Assembly (NCBI GenBank): GCA_001321835.1
Contig: JPUR01000079.1
Location: 1 to 16,651, forward strand
Source: Marinosulfonomonas sp. PRT-SC04
GTDB lineage: Bacteria > Pseudomonadota > Alphaproteobacteria > Rhodobacterales > Rhodobacteraceae
Reading direction: 5' to 3'
DNA: 16,651 bases
Under the pieces are notes generated by a model. The model worked only from the letters and a program-made list of their open reading frames with translations. It did not search any database and had not been told where the DNA came from. The position numbers and the translations under genes were made by a program. How positions within the stretch are numbered: the stretch's first letter is position 1; every line of letters begins with the position of its first letter. Positions 1 to 7,580 of the stretch are shown piece by piece.

Positions 1-212
1 TCGCGGGCTGGCCAAAAACGAGGCCCAGATGTTCAGCCTTATGGCCCTTGCCAACCTCTACATCGCGCGAAGATGCCTGAGGGGGGAGTCTGCCTGAAAT
101 CAGAGAAATGAGGGGAAACAGCCGTGAAAACGGCCGAAAACGGCTGGCGTCGTGCATTCGGGCGGCGGTCGAAAACCTCCGCGCACCGAAAGCCCTGTTG
201 TTCAGAGGTTCC
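1..212 (+). mobile_element. Right end of an IS5-family insertion sequence (left part outside window)
   Basis: This segment holds the last 31 codons of a transposase and a non-coding tail of about 115 bases. The tail ends in CAGAGGTTCC (203-212). Its reverse complement, GGAACCTCTG, is the kind of terminal inverted repeat found in IS5-type elements. CTAG follows at 213-216 and fits the YTAR-type target duplication of that family. A 7-bp inverted repeat (119-125 with 140-146) in the tail could form a hairpin that ends transposase transcription. The left end and the second target-site copy are outside the window, so the exact boundary is inferred from the right end alone. Confidence 0.65.
2..97 (+). 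CDS. IS5-family transposase, C-terminal end (partial)
   Basis: Reading frame 2 gives 31 residues and then a TGA stop. They include GLAKNEAQMFSLMALANLYI, the typical last helix of IS5-family DDE transposases, whose relatives often end in a GLAKN...ALANLYIARR-like stretch. The catalytic DDE residues lie upstream of the window, so activity cannot be judged. The gene runs towards prpE, which is on the opposite strand, so the two transcripts converge. The family call rests on this short motif plus the IS-like end that follows it. The subgroup is not determined. Confidence 0.75.
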   Translation, partial: RGLAKNEAQMFSLMALANLYIARRCLRGESA

Positions 213-254
213 CTAGGGTGCATCTGCCCCGCGCGCGATGCGAGGCCGGAGCTG

Positions 255-2147
255 CTAGCCCTTGGAAAATCCTAGTGTTTTCAATGCGGTTTTGATTTCG
301 CCCAGTACCGCTGGCTCGTCAATTGTCGCAGGCATTTTATAGGTCTCGCTATCGGCAATTTTCACCATGGTGGCGCGTAAAATCTTGCCGGAACGGGTTT
401 TTGGCAAACGGTCCACCACCAAACACAATTTGAACGCGGCGACAGGGCCGATTTTCTCGCGCACCAGTTTGACCACGTCTTTAACGATGTCAGCGTGGTC
501 GCGCGTACACCCCGCATTCAGGCATAAAAACCCGAGCGGCAATTGGCCTTTCAACGCATCGGCCACGCCGATCACCGCGCATTCGGCAACATCTGGATGG
601 CTGGCCAGCACTTCTTCCATGCCGCCGGTTGACAGGCGATGGCCCGCAACATTGATCACGTCATCGGTGCGCGCCATGATGTAGAGATAGCCGTCCTCAT
701 CCTTGTAGCCCGCATCGCCGGTTTCATAGAAGCCGGGAAAATGGGCGAGGTACGCTGATTTGAACCGCTCTTCGGCGTTCCACAGATTTGGCAACGTGCC
801 GGGCGGCAGCGGCAGTTTGATCGCAATCGCGCCCATTTCACCGGCCGCAACCTCATGACCGCCTTCATCTAAAACACGCACATCGTAGCCGGGCATCGGC
901 ACCGAGGGTGATCCGAGCTTGACCGGCAGCGCCTCGATTCCCATCGGATTGGCGGCAATCGCCCAGCCGGTTTCGGTCTGCCACCAGTGGTCAATCACTG
1001 GCACACCCAGTTTTTCCTGCGCCCATGTAATGGTGGCGGGATCAGCGCGTTCACCCGCCAAAAATAGGGTTTCAAATTTTGACAGGTCGTATTTTTTCAA
1101 CAGCTCGCCATCAGGATCATCACGTTTGATCGCCCTGAATGCCGTCGGCGCGGTGAACAACGCCTTGACGCCATATTCCGAAATCACCCGCCAAAAGGTG
1201 CCCGCATCGGGGGTGCCAACCGGCTTTCCTTCAAACACAACCGTGGTGGCGCCGCAGATCAATTGCCCGTAGGCGATGTAGCTGTGGCCGACCACCCAGC
1301 CGACATCAGATGCCGCCCAAAACACATCGCCAGCGTCAATATTATAGATCGCTTTCATGGTCCAATTCAGCGCCACCAATTGGCCTGCCGTGTGGCGGAT
1401 CACGCCTTTTGGTTGGCCGGTGGTGCCAGATGTGTACAGAATATAGCTGGGATGATTGCCCGCCACTGGCACGCATTCGGCGGGCGTTACACCGTATTGA
1501 AACCCGTGCCAGTCGTAATCTCGACCCTCTTTCAGATGTGCAACCTCTTGTTCGCGCTGGAAAATAACGCAAAAATCGGGTTTGTGGCTGGCTATATCAA
1601 TGGCGCCGTCCAGCAGAGGTTTGTAATGGATCACGCGGTTCGGCTCGATCCCGCAGGAGGCGGCGATGATGGCTTTTGGTTTTGCGTCATCAATGCGCAC
1701 GGCCAGCTCGTGGGCGGCGAACCCGCCAAACACTACCGAGTGAATGGCACCTAAACGCCCGCAGGCAAGCATGGCTTCAATCGCTTCTGGGACCATCGGC
1801 ATGTAGATTAAAACGCGGTCGCCTTTTTCCACACCCTTGGCCCGCAATGCCCCCGCCAAACTGGCCACCCGGGTTTGCAATTCTGCGTAGCTGATTTTGT
1901 GTTTGGTGTCGGTCACCGGGCTGTCGTAAATGATTGCGGTGCGCTTGCCGTGTCCGGCCTCGACGTGGCGATCAACCGCATTGTAGCAGGTGTTGACCAA
2001 CGCATCCGAGAACCACTCATAGATCGGCGCGTTCTCGTCAAACAGCGCTTTCGAAGGGGGTTTGACCCAGCTGATGCTTTCGGCTGCTTTCATCCAGAAC
2101 GCTTCAGGGTCCGATTTCCAGCTGTCATATACATCCGCGTAAGTCAT
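255..2147 (-). CDS. prpE: Propionyl-CoA synthetase (AMP-forming)
   Basis: The 630-residue protein activates propionate with ATP and CoA to propionyl-CoA through an acyl-adenylate, in the cytoplasm. It has the acetyl-CoA-synthetase-type N-terminal segment, the ATP-binding loop YTSGTTGQPKG (238-248), WWQTETG (388-394) and TGD (476-478). PKTRSGK (582-588) carries the catalytic lysine K588, which is the usual target of inhibitory acylation in this family. Length and overall sequence fit PrpE better than Acs, which is usually about 650 residues. The ATG is fixed by AGGGAGGAAT just upstream, but that site is buried in a strong hairpin (2147-2178). The gene lies 117 bases downstream of maeB on the same strand, and TTTGC repeats fill that gap. 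The TAG stop lies in a CTAG, 42 bases from the end of an IS element. Acetate or other short acids could also be substrates. Confidence 0.93.
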   Translation of the reverse strand: MTYADVYDSWKSDPEAFWMKAAESISWVKPPSKALFDENAPIYEWFSDALVNTCYNAVDRHVEAGHGKRTAIIYDSPVTDTKHKISYAELQTRVASLAGALRAKGVEKGDRVLIYMPMVPEAIEAMLACGRLGAIHSVVFGGFAAHELAVRIDDAKPKAIIAASCGIEPNRVIHYKPLLDGAIDIASHKPDFCVIFQREQEVAHLKEGRDYDWHGFQYGVTPAECVPVAGNHPSYILYTSGTTGQPKGVIRHTAGQLVALNWTMKAIYNIDAGDVFWAASDVGWVVGHSYIAYGQLICGATTVVFEGKPVGTPDAGTFWRVISEYGVKALFTAPTAFRAIKRDDPDGELLKKYDLSKFETLFLAGERADPATITWAQEKLGVPVIDHWWQTETGWAIAANPMGIEALPVKLGSPSVPMPGYDVRVLDEGGHEVAAGEMGAIAIKLPLPPGTLPNLWNAEERFKSAYLAHFPGFYETGDAGYKDEDGYLYIMARTDDVINVAGHRLSTGGMEEVLASHPDVAECAVIGVADALKGQLPLGFLCLNAGCTRDHADIVKDVVKLVREKIGPVAAFKLCLVVDRLPKTRSGKILRATMVKIADSETYKMPATIDEPAVLGEIKTALKTLGFSKG

Positions 2148-2178
2148 AATATTCCTCCCTAGAATGAGAGGAATATTA
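2147..2178 (-). promoter_or_regulatory. Leader hairpin that sequesters the prpE ribosome-binding site
   Basis: In the prpE mRNA, UAAUAUUCCUCUC (from 2178 down to 2166) can pair with GGGAGGAAUAUUA (from 2159 down to 2147). This gives 12 Watson-Crick pairs and one G-U around a 6-base loop, AUUCUA. The 3' arm contains the whole Shine-Dalgarno sequence and the A of the AUG. Initiation should therefore be blocked unless the stem opens. The pairing is read directly from the sequence. A regulatory role (RNA thermometer, ligand, small RNA or protein) is inference. The same inverted repeat could instead be a DNA operator. Confidence 0.7.
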
Positions 2179-2196
2179 GACTCGGGACGTGCTTCT

Positions 2197-2264
2197 GCAA
2201 AGCCTCATTCAGTATATTTGCAAAGCCGTGCATATACCTGCCTAGCGAATTGCAAATTAGCAAA
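2197..2264 (-). promoter_or_regulatory. Four TTTGC elements upstream of prpE (candidate acyl-CoA regulator sites)
   Basis: On the coding strand of prpE, TTTGC occurs four times in 68 bases (plus-strand GCAAA at 2197, 2220, 2252 and 2260). Two are in GGCTTTGCA repeats 23 bases apart, and two are in adjacent ATTTGC repeats 8 bases apart. ScfR-type regulators (RamB, PccR), which control acetate and propionate genes, are reported to bind TTTGCAAA-like repeats. Their position just upstream of a propionate gene fits. The regulator itself is not in the window. The outermost copy abuts the maeB stop codon. Confidence 0.5.
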
Positions 2265-4544
2265 TTATCTGTAATGCGCCACCGGTGTTCCGGCCAGCGC
2301 CGACATGTTCAACAAGCCCCGCGCGGTGATCGACGGGTTGACGATATGGGCGCGATTTCCCATGCCCATCAAGGTTGGCCCAACCTCAAGCCCAAGGCCG
2401 CGTACCTTCAGGATATTACGCACCCCAGAGGCCGCATCGGTGTTGGCAAAAACCAGCACATTGGCAGCTCCGTCAAAGCGGGCACCGGGGAAAATACGGG
2501 CGCGCAATTCGGCATCAAGGGCGGCATCAATGTGCATTTCCCCCTCGTATTTAAAATCGCGTGGCTCGGAATCCAAAACCGCCAATGCGGCGCGCATCCG
2601 GTTGCCGGTGTCGCAATTCAGGTTGCCAAATTGTGAATAGGAGCAGAGCGCGATTTTAGGGGTGATGCCAAAACGGCGCACATGGCGGGCGGCGGCAATC
2701 ACCGTGCCCGCAATCTGTTCGGGGGTTGGTTCGGGGTTCACGTGGGTGTCGGTGATGAACAGCGGGCCATCCTCGAGGATCATCAAAGACAATGCCCCGA
2801 CGGGTTTTAACTCAGCGGTACCAAGGATCTGATCCACGTATTTCAGGTGCCACAGATACTCGCCAAAAGTGCCGCAAATTAGGCTCTCGGCATCGCCGCG
2901 ATGCACCATGATGGCGCCGATGGCGGTGGTGTTGGTGCGCATGATTGCCTTGGCCAAGTCAGGGGTGACGCCGCGCCGCGCCATGATCTTGTGATAGCTG
3001 CTCCAATAGTCGCGATAGCGGGGATCATCCTGCGGGTTGACCAGTTCATAATCTTTGCCAGCCGTCATTTGTAAACCGGCCTCGCGGCAGCGGTATTCGA
3101 TCACCTCGGGGCGACCGATCAAGATCGGTTTATTGGTGGTTTCATCCAACATGGAGCGGGCGGCACGCAGCACGCGTTCGTCCTCGCCCTCGGCAAAAAC
3201 GATGCGTCGGCTGGTGCTGCGCGCGGCCTCAAAGACCGGTCGCATGATCAGCGCGGACTTGAACACCGAAGAGTCGAGCTTTTCCTTATAGGCTTCCAGG
3301 TCGGTGATTGGATTTTTGGCCACGCCGGTTTCGGTAGCGGCTTGCACCACGGCGCTGGCGACCACCCCCATCAAGCGTGGATCGAACGGTTTCGGGATCA
3401 GATAATCGGCCCCGAATGTCATCTGTTCGCCCTTGTAGGCCGCGGCGGCCTCGGCCGATGTGGTTTCGCGGGCCAGCGCGGCGATGCCCTTGATGCAGGC
3501 CAGCTGCATTTCGTCGTTTATCTCGGTGGCGCCCGCGTCTAACGCACCGCGAAAGATGAATGGAAAACACAGTACGTTGTTGACTTGGTTGGGGAAATCA
3601 GATCGCCCAGTGGCGATGATAGCATCCGGCGCAACGCTGCGCACGAGGTCTGGCATGATTTCTGGCGTCGGGTTGGCCAGTGCGAAAATGATTGGCTTCG
3701 ACGTCATTTTTGCGACCATTTCCGGCTTTAGAACGCCGGGGCCGGACAGGCCCAAAAACATATCGGCCCCCTCAATCACCTGATCCAGTGTGCGCAGATC
3801 CGAATCTTGGGCATATTCTGCTTTTTGCGGAGTCATTTCCGTGGTCCGGCCTGTGTAAATCAGCCCCTCAATGTCGCACAGCCAGACATTCTCGCGTTTG
3901 ACCCCCAGCTTCAAAAGCATGTTCAAACAGGCGATGCCTGCCGCGCCGCCGCCGGTTGAAACCACTTTGATGTCAGCGAAATTTTTGCCGACGACATGCA
4001 GCGCATTGGTGGTGGCTGCCCCAACCACAATCGCGGTGCCATGCTGGTCGTCGTGAAACACCGGAATATTCATCCGCTCGCGGCATATTTTTTCAACGAT
4101 AAAGCAATCGGGGGCCTTGATGTCCTCCAGATTGATCGCGCCAAAGGTTGGCTCCAGTGCGCAGACAATATCGGCGAGTTTTTCGGGATCAGTCTCGTTC
4201 AGTTCAATATCAAAGCAATCGATATTGGCGAATTTCTTGAACAAAACCGCCTTGCCCTCCATCACGGGTTTTGAGGCCAGCGGACCAATGTTGCCCAGCC
4301 CCAAAACCGCAGTGCCGTTGGTGACAACCGCTACCAGATTGCCCTTGGCGGTGAATCTGGTGGCGGCGGATGGATCGTCTTTGATAACCAGGCAGGCCTC
4401 GGCGACGCCAGGCGAGTAGGCCAGTGCCAAGTCATGGCCATTGGCCATTGGCTTGGTGGCACGGATTTCCAGTTTGCCGGGTTTCGGATACTCGTGATAG
4501 TTCAGCGCATCTTGTTTGAGGCGATTTTCTTGGGAATCTGTCAC
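2265..4544 (-). CDS. maeB: NADP-type malic enzyme with C-terminal phosphotransacetylase-like domain
   Basis: The 759-residue protein oxidatively decarboxylates malate to pyruvate and CO2, making NAD(P)H. The malic-enzyme part spans about 1-430. It includes [10 protein letters not shown] (162-171, metal and substrate region), the dinucleotide-binding STGGGAAG (196-203) and ANPTPE (290-295). The part after about 440 resembles phosphate acetyltransferase ([13 protein letters not shown] near its start). In MaeB proteins this tail is thought to act in regulation or oligomerisation, not catalysis. Full length is typical. The start is GTG at 4544-4542, preceded by AAAGGATCC. The gene reads away from the cupin gene, with a 26-bp palindrome between them, and towards prpE. 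It probably drains C4 acids from propionate or ethylmalonyl-CoA metabolism to pyruvate. NADP preference is assumed from the family and not read from residues. Confidence 0.93.
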   Translation of the reverse strand: MTDSQENRLKQDALNYHEYPKPGKLEIRATKPMANGHDLALAYSPGVAEACLVIKDDPSAATRFTAKGNLVAVVTNGTAVLGLGNIGPLASKPVMEGKAVLFKKFANIDCFDIELNETDPEKLADIVCALEPTFGAINLEDIKAPDCFIVEKICRERMNIPVFHDDQHGTAIVVGAATTNALHVVGKNFADIKVVSTGGGAAGIACLNMLLKLGVKRENVWLCDIEGLIYTGRTTEMTPQKAEYAQDSDLRTLDQVIEGADMFLGLSGPGVLKPEMVAKMTSKPIIFALANPTPEIMPDLVRSVAPDAIIATGRSDFPNQVNNVLCFPFIFRGALDAGATEINDEMQLACIKGIAALARETTSAEAAAAYKGEQMTFGADYLIPKPFDPRLMGVVASAVVQAATETGVAKNPITDLEAYKEKLDSSVFKSALIMRPVFEAARSTSRRIVFAEGEDERVLRAARSMLDETTNKPILIGRPEVIEYRCREAGLQMTAGKDYELVNPQDDPRYRDYWSSYHKIMARRGVTPDLAKAIMRTNTTAIGAIMVHRGDAESLICGTFGEYLWHLKYVDQILGTAELKPVGALSLMILEDGPLFITDTHVNPEPTPEQIAGTVIAAARHVRRFGITPKIALCSYSQFGNLNCDTGNRMRAALAVLDSEPRDFKYEGEMHIDAALDAELRARIFPGARFDGAANVLVFANTDAASGVRNILKVRGLGLEVGPTLMGMGNRAHIVNPSITARGLLNMSALAGTPVAHYR

Positions 4545-4596
4545 GGCGGATCCTTTGGTTGTGGTTGGCGAGTGTGGTTGACGAGCGAGGGATTGA

Positions 4597-4622
4597 AAAC
4601 TAGTTTAACGTTAAACTAGTTT
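4597..4622. promoter_or_regulatory. Perfect 26-bp palindrome, candidate operator between maeB and the cupin gene
   Basis: Two copies of AAACTAGTTT, each itself palindromic, flank the palindromic core AACGTT. The whole 26 bases read identically on both strands. It lies about 53 bases before the maeB GTG and 100 bases before the cupin ATG, just downstream of a possible maeB promoter. Such symmetry is typical of sites for dimeric regulators, for example of the TetR or LacI type. No U-run follows it in either direction, which argues against a terminator. No regulator gene is adjacent. Confidence 0.65.
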
Positions 4623-4646
4623 GTATTTTGGCAAAACACCAGCCCA

Positions 4647-4674
4647 ATGATAGCCGCAAATGCGCAGCTTGCAA
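4647..4674 (-). promoter_or_regulatory. Possible sigma-70-type promoter of maeB
   Basis: On the minus strand, TTGCAA (4674-4669) and TATCAT (4652-4647) are separated by 16 bases. Transcription would start near 4640, leaving a leader of about 95 bases that contains the 26-bp palindrome. A protein bound there could act as a roadblock. The -35 box overlaps a TTTGC element, and two more copies lie nearby (plus-strand GCAAA at 4631, 4656 and 4671). The match is moderate and from inspection only. Confidence 0.35.
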
Positions 4675-4721
4675 ATTGTCTTGCCTCCTTCCAATGTGCA
4701 TATGAAAATGGGAGAGTGTAT

Positions 4722-5807
4722 ATGACCGAAATCCGCGCAGAAATTCGTCTATCAACCAAGGCGTTACGAGATGACATCCCGTTTTTCACCACTGTGCTGA
4801 AGATGCGGCTGGATATGATATATCCGGCTGACAACCCGCAGGTCGCGGTGTTTTCCGGCCACGGTCTGCGGGTGCGGGTGGATGCAAATGCAGACGATGC
4901 GCCCGTGACATTGCGCATTTTAACGGATGATCCGGATGGGTTTGCGCAGGGTCAGCGCAGTTTGACCGCCCCGAATGGCACCCGTATTGAAATTGCCGAA
5001 TTGAACCCGCCGCTGGTGATGCCGCAGACCGATCACGCCTTTGTGGTGCGTCGTTTGGCGGATCAGGCGCCGTGGGTGATTGGCCGCGCCGGTATGCAAT
5101 ATCGCGATCTGATCCCGTCACGGCTGGGGGGCTCGATCATCGCCAGCCACATCCGTATTCCCGATGGTGGGCCGGTGCCGGACATGGTGCATTACCACAA
5201 AGTCGGGTTTCAGCTGATCTTTTGTTATCGTGGTTGGGTCGATGTTTTATACGAGGATCAGGGCGAGCAAATCCGGCTGCATGCGGGGGATTGTTTTATC
5301 CAGCCGCCAGAAATTCGGCATCGTGTGATGTATGCCAGCGATAATATCGAGGTGATCGAGATCGGCGTTCCCGCGGAACATGTCACTGAAATTGACCATG
5401 AAATGAGCTTGCCAAACGGGGTGATTGACCGTGATCGCGAATGGAGTGGCCAGCGGTTTGTGAACAACAAAGTCGCGGATGCGGTCTGGAAGCCGTTCCG
5501 CATACCTGGTTTTATCAGCCGCGACACCACGATTTCTGACAACACCAAAGGCATGGCCGGTGTGCAGGTGGTGCGCCCGCAAAACGGGGCAGCACCTTGG
5601 TGTACACACAACAGCGATATCCTGTTCAGTTTTGTGATGGCGGGCAGTATGGTTCTGGAAGGCGAGGCCAAAGAGCCATTCGCGCTGGCTGCGGGTGATG
5701 CTTTTGTGATCCCGCCAGATATGAAGACGCGCTATAGCAACCCCTCGGATGATCTGGAAATTCTAGAAGTCAGCCTGCCCGGGGTGTTTGAGACGATTCC
5801 ACAGTAG
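4722..5807 (+). CDS. VOC-like N-terminal domain fused to two cupin domains
   Basis: The 361-residue protein has three parts. Residues about 10-105 resemble a glyoxalase/VOC half-domain (DDIPFFTTVLKMRLDMIYPA, then VAVFSGHGLRVRV). Residues about 135-220 form a cupin with H157 and H159 in MVHYHKVGFQLIF and a later PPEIRHRV carrying H200. Residues about 275-355 form a second cupin with H296 in WCTHNSDILFSF. Its second motif, GDAFVIPPDMKTRYSN, has no histidine, so it may not bind metal the usual way. The ATG at 4722 is chosen because GGGAGAG lies 5 bases upstream. An in-frame ATG at 4647 has no such site. The gene is divergent from maeB and shares its palindrome-bearing control region. I do not know its function. 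Dioxygenase, isomerase or sensor roles are possible. Confidence 0.85.
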   Translation: MTEIRAEIRLSTKALRDDIPFFTTVLKMRLDMIYPADNPQVAVFSGHGLRVRVDANADDAPVTLRILTDDPDGFAQGQRSLTAPNGTRIEIAELNPPLVMPQTDHAFVVRRLADQAPWVIGRAGMQYRDLIPSRLGGSIIASHIRIPDGGPVPDMVHYHKVGFQLIFCYRGWVDVLYEDQGEQIRLHAGDCFIQPPEIRHRVMYASDNIEVIEIGVPAEHVTEIDHEMSLPNGVIDRDREWSGQRFVNNKVADAVWKPFRIPGFISRDTTISDNTKGMAGVQVVRPQNGAAPWCTHNSDILFSFVMAGSMVLEGEAKEPFALAAGDAFVIPPDMKTRYSNPSDDLEILEVSLPGVFETIPQ

Positions 5808-5877
5808 TGCTTGCATCGCGTCGCCGCAGGACGCAAAACTGGGCGTAAAATCTGACCCGACAGTCAAAGGATACCTT

Positions 5878-6270
5878 ATGCCCCTGCTAAAAGCCGCCAC
5901 CGCTGTGCGCGAAAATGCCCACGCCCCCTATTCCAACTTTAAGGTCGGAGCGGCAATCCGTGCGGCTTCGGGGAAGGTATATGTTGGTTGTAACGTCGAG
6001 AATGTCGCCTACCCTGAGGGCACCTGTGCCGAGGCCGGCGCAATTGCGGCAATGGTGGCCGCCGGCGAGACCGAGTTGATCGAAGTTTTGGTGATCGCCG
6101 ACAGCCCGATGCCAGTGTCGCCCTGCGGAGGCTGCCGTCAAAAGCTGGCTGAATTCGGGGCAGGGGATGTGAATGTCACCATGACCACGCTTGCCCAAAA
6201 TAGCGCCGTGATGACGCTTAAGCAGTTGTTGCCGGGAGCCTTTACTGCCGAACATATGGAAGGCAAGTAG
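5878..6270 (+). CDS. cdd: Cytidine deaminase
   Basis: The 130-residue protein hydrolytically deaminates cytidine and deoxycytidine to uridine and deoxyuridine. Zinc ligands and the catalytic glutamate are visible: C50 and E52 in TCAEAG, then C83 and C86 in PCGGCRQ. CNVENVAYPEGT (38-49) and APYSNFKVGAA (16-26) are also typical. Length fits the small homotetrameric class. The ATG at 5878 follows AAAGGA with a 6-base gap. Upstream in-frame extension to 5788 overlaps the cupin gene and is not homologous in character. It is the first gene of a salvage operon, and deoA starts 2 bases after its stop. The 70 bases between the cupin stop and this start show no convincing promoter. Confidence 0.95.
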   Translation: MPLLKAATAVRENAHAPYSNFKVGAAIRAASGKVYVGCNVENVAYPEGTCAEAGAIAAMVAAGETELIEVLVIADSPMPVSPCGGCRQKLAEFGAGDVNVTMTTLAQNSAVMTLKQLLPGAFTAEHMEGK

Positions 6271-6272
6271 CG

Positions 6273-7580
6273 ATGGATGCCCGCCACGTTCTGACGCAAT
6301 TGCGCGATAAAAAAACTCTGACTCAGGATGAAATAACTTGGTTTGCCAATGGCTTGGCGACCGGTGCCGTGAGTGATGCGCAGGCCGGAGCCTTTGCGAT
6401 GGGAGTCTTGTTAAACGGGTTGGCCGAGCCTGAAAAGGTGATGTTAACGCTGGCGATGCGCGACAGTGGGGATGTGTTGAAATGGGAGATGCCAGGCCCC
6501 GTGGTCGACAAACATTCAACCGGCGGGGTGGGCGATACGGTGTCGTTGCCACTGGCGCCGGCGCTGGCGGCGTGTGGGGCTTATGTGCCGATGATTTCGG
6601 GGCGTGGGCTGGGCCATACCGGCGGCACGTTGGATAAACTCGAGGCAATTCCGGGCTATAAAACCGATGTTGGTATCGAGCGGATGCGCCAAATTGTCGG
6701 CGATGTTGGCTGTGCGATTGTCAGCGCATCTGGTCAAATTGCGCCGGCTGACAAGCGGCTGTATGCGGTGCGAGATGTGACCGGAACGGTCGAAAGCATC
6801 GATCTGATCACCGCCTCGATCCTGTCGAAGAAACTGGCGGCGGGGCTGGATAATCTGGTGCTGGATGTGAAATTTGGCAGCGGTGCGTTTATGAAAACCA
6901 TCGGAGATGCGCGGAAATTGGCGCGCTCTCTGGTCCGCACCGCCAACGGAGCAGGCTGCAACACCAGCGCGCTGATCACCGATATGAGCCAGCCGTTGGC
7001 CTCGTCTTTGGGCAATGCGCTCGAGGTGATGTCGGCGGTCGAATTGTTAACCGTTGGCCATATCGAGAGCCCGATGGCGCAGGTCACGGTGGCGTTGGGC
7101 GGCGAGGCGCTGGTTCTATCGGGGATCGCGGCGGACCGCCTTGAAGGCGAGGCGATGATTGCGGCGAGTTTGATCGACGGGCGCGCGGCGGATATTTTCG
7201 GCGCGATGATCGCGGCCCAAGGTGGGCCTGCGGATTTTGTTGACAACTGGCGCGATCGCTTGCCAGCCGCCCCCGTGGTGCGTGATATTTTGGCAGTACA
7301 AAGTGGTCGGGTGCTGGAAATTGACGGCGAGGCCTTGGGGATGGCGGTGGTGCATCTGGGGGGCGGACGTTTGGTTGACGGGGCTCGGGTCGATCCATCT
7401 GTCGGCCTCAGCCGCGTGGTGCGATTGGGTGAGGCGGTTGATGAATACACCCCGCTGGCGCTGGTACATGCGGCCAATCCGGCCGCCGCAGATCGGGCGG
7501 CCGAGGCGGTGCGCGCCGCGATTACAGTGGGCGATGGCGTGTCGACGCTGCAGCCGTTAATTCGTGAAAGGATTACGTAA
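6273..7580 (+). CDS. deoA: Thymidine phosphorylase
   Basis: The 435-residue protein splits thymidine (and probably deoxyuridine or uridine) with phosphate into the base and (deoxy)ribose 1-phosphate. Recognisable elements are the phosphate-binding DKHSTGGVGD (79-88), SGRGLGHTGGTLDKLEAIPG (109-128), ASILSKK (181-187) and VKFGSGAFMK (199-208). Length matches the DeoA class of about 440. The ATG follows the cdd stop by 2 bases, and the ribosome-binding sequence GGAAGG lies in the end of cdd, so the two are probably translationally coupled. The sugar phosphate product is the substrate of the next gene, deoB. The frame is intact. Confidence 0.95.
   Translation: MDARHVLTQLRDKKTLTQDEITWFANGLATGAVSDAQAGAFAMGVLLNGLAEPEKVMLTLAMRDSGDVLKWEMPGPVVDKHSTGGVGDTVSLPLAPALAACGAYVPMISGRGLGHTGGTLDKLEAIPGYKTDVGIERMRQIVGDVGCAIVSASGQIAPADKRLYAVRDVTGTVESIDLITASILSKKLAAGLDNLVLDVKFGSGAFMKTIGDARKLARSLVRTANGAGCNTSALITDMSQPLASSLGNALEVMSAVELLTVGHIESPMAQVTVALGGEALVLSGIAADRLEGEAMIAASLIDGRAADIFGAMIAAQGGPADFVDNWRDRLPAAPVVRDILAVQSGRVLEIDGEALGMAVVHLGGGRLVDGARVDPSVGLSRVVRLGEAVDEYTPLALVHAANPAAADRAAEAVRAAITVGDGVSTLQPLIRERIT

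Noticed and set aside
1263..1754. 163-codon open frame on the plus strand inside prpE, and similar long antisense frames elsewhere
   Set aside because: It is opposite a clearly conserved enzyme, its composition follows the codon pattern of that gene, and it shows no ribosome-binding site or recognisable domain.
4676..4704. TTGTCT and CATATG, 17 bases apart, as a promoter of the cupin gene
   Set aside because: The -10 box matches poorly, and the implied start would fall in the ribosome-binding site.
5818..5834. Small hairpin GCGTC/GACGC between the cupin gene and cdd
   Set aside because: Only 5 base pairs with a 7-base loop and no T-run. It is too weak to call a terminator or attenuator.
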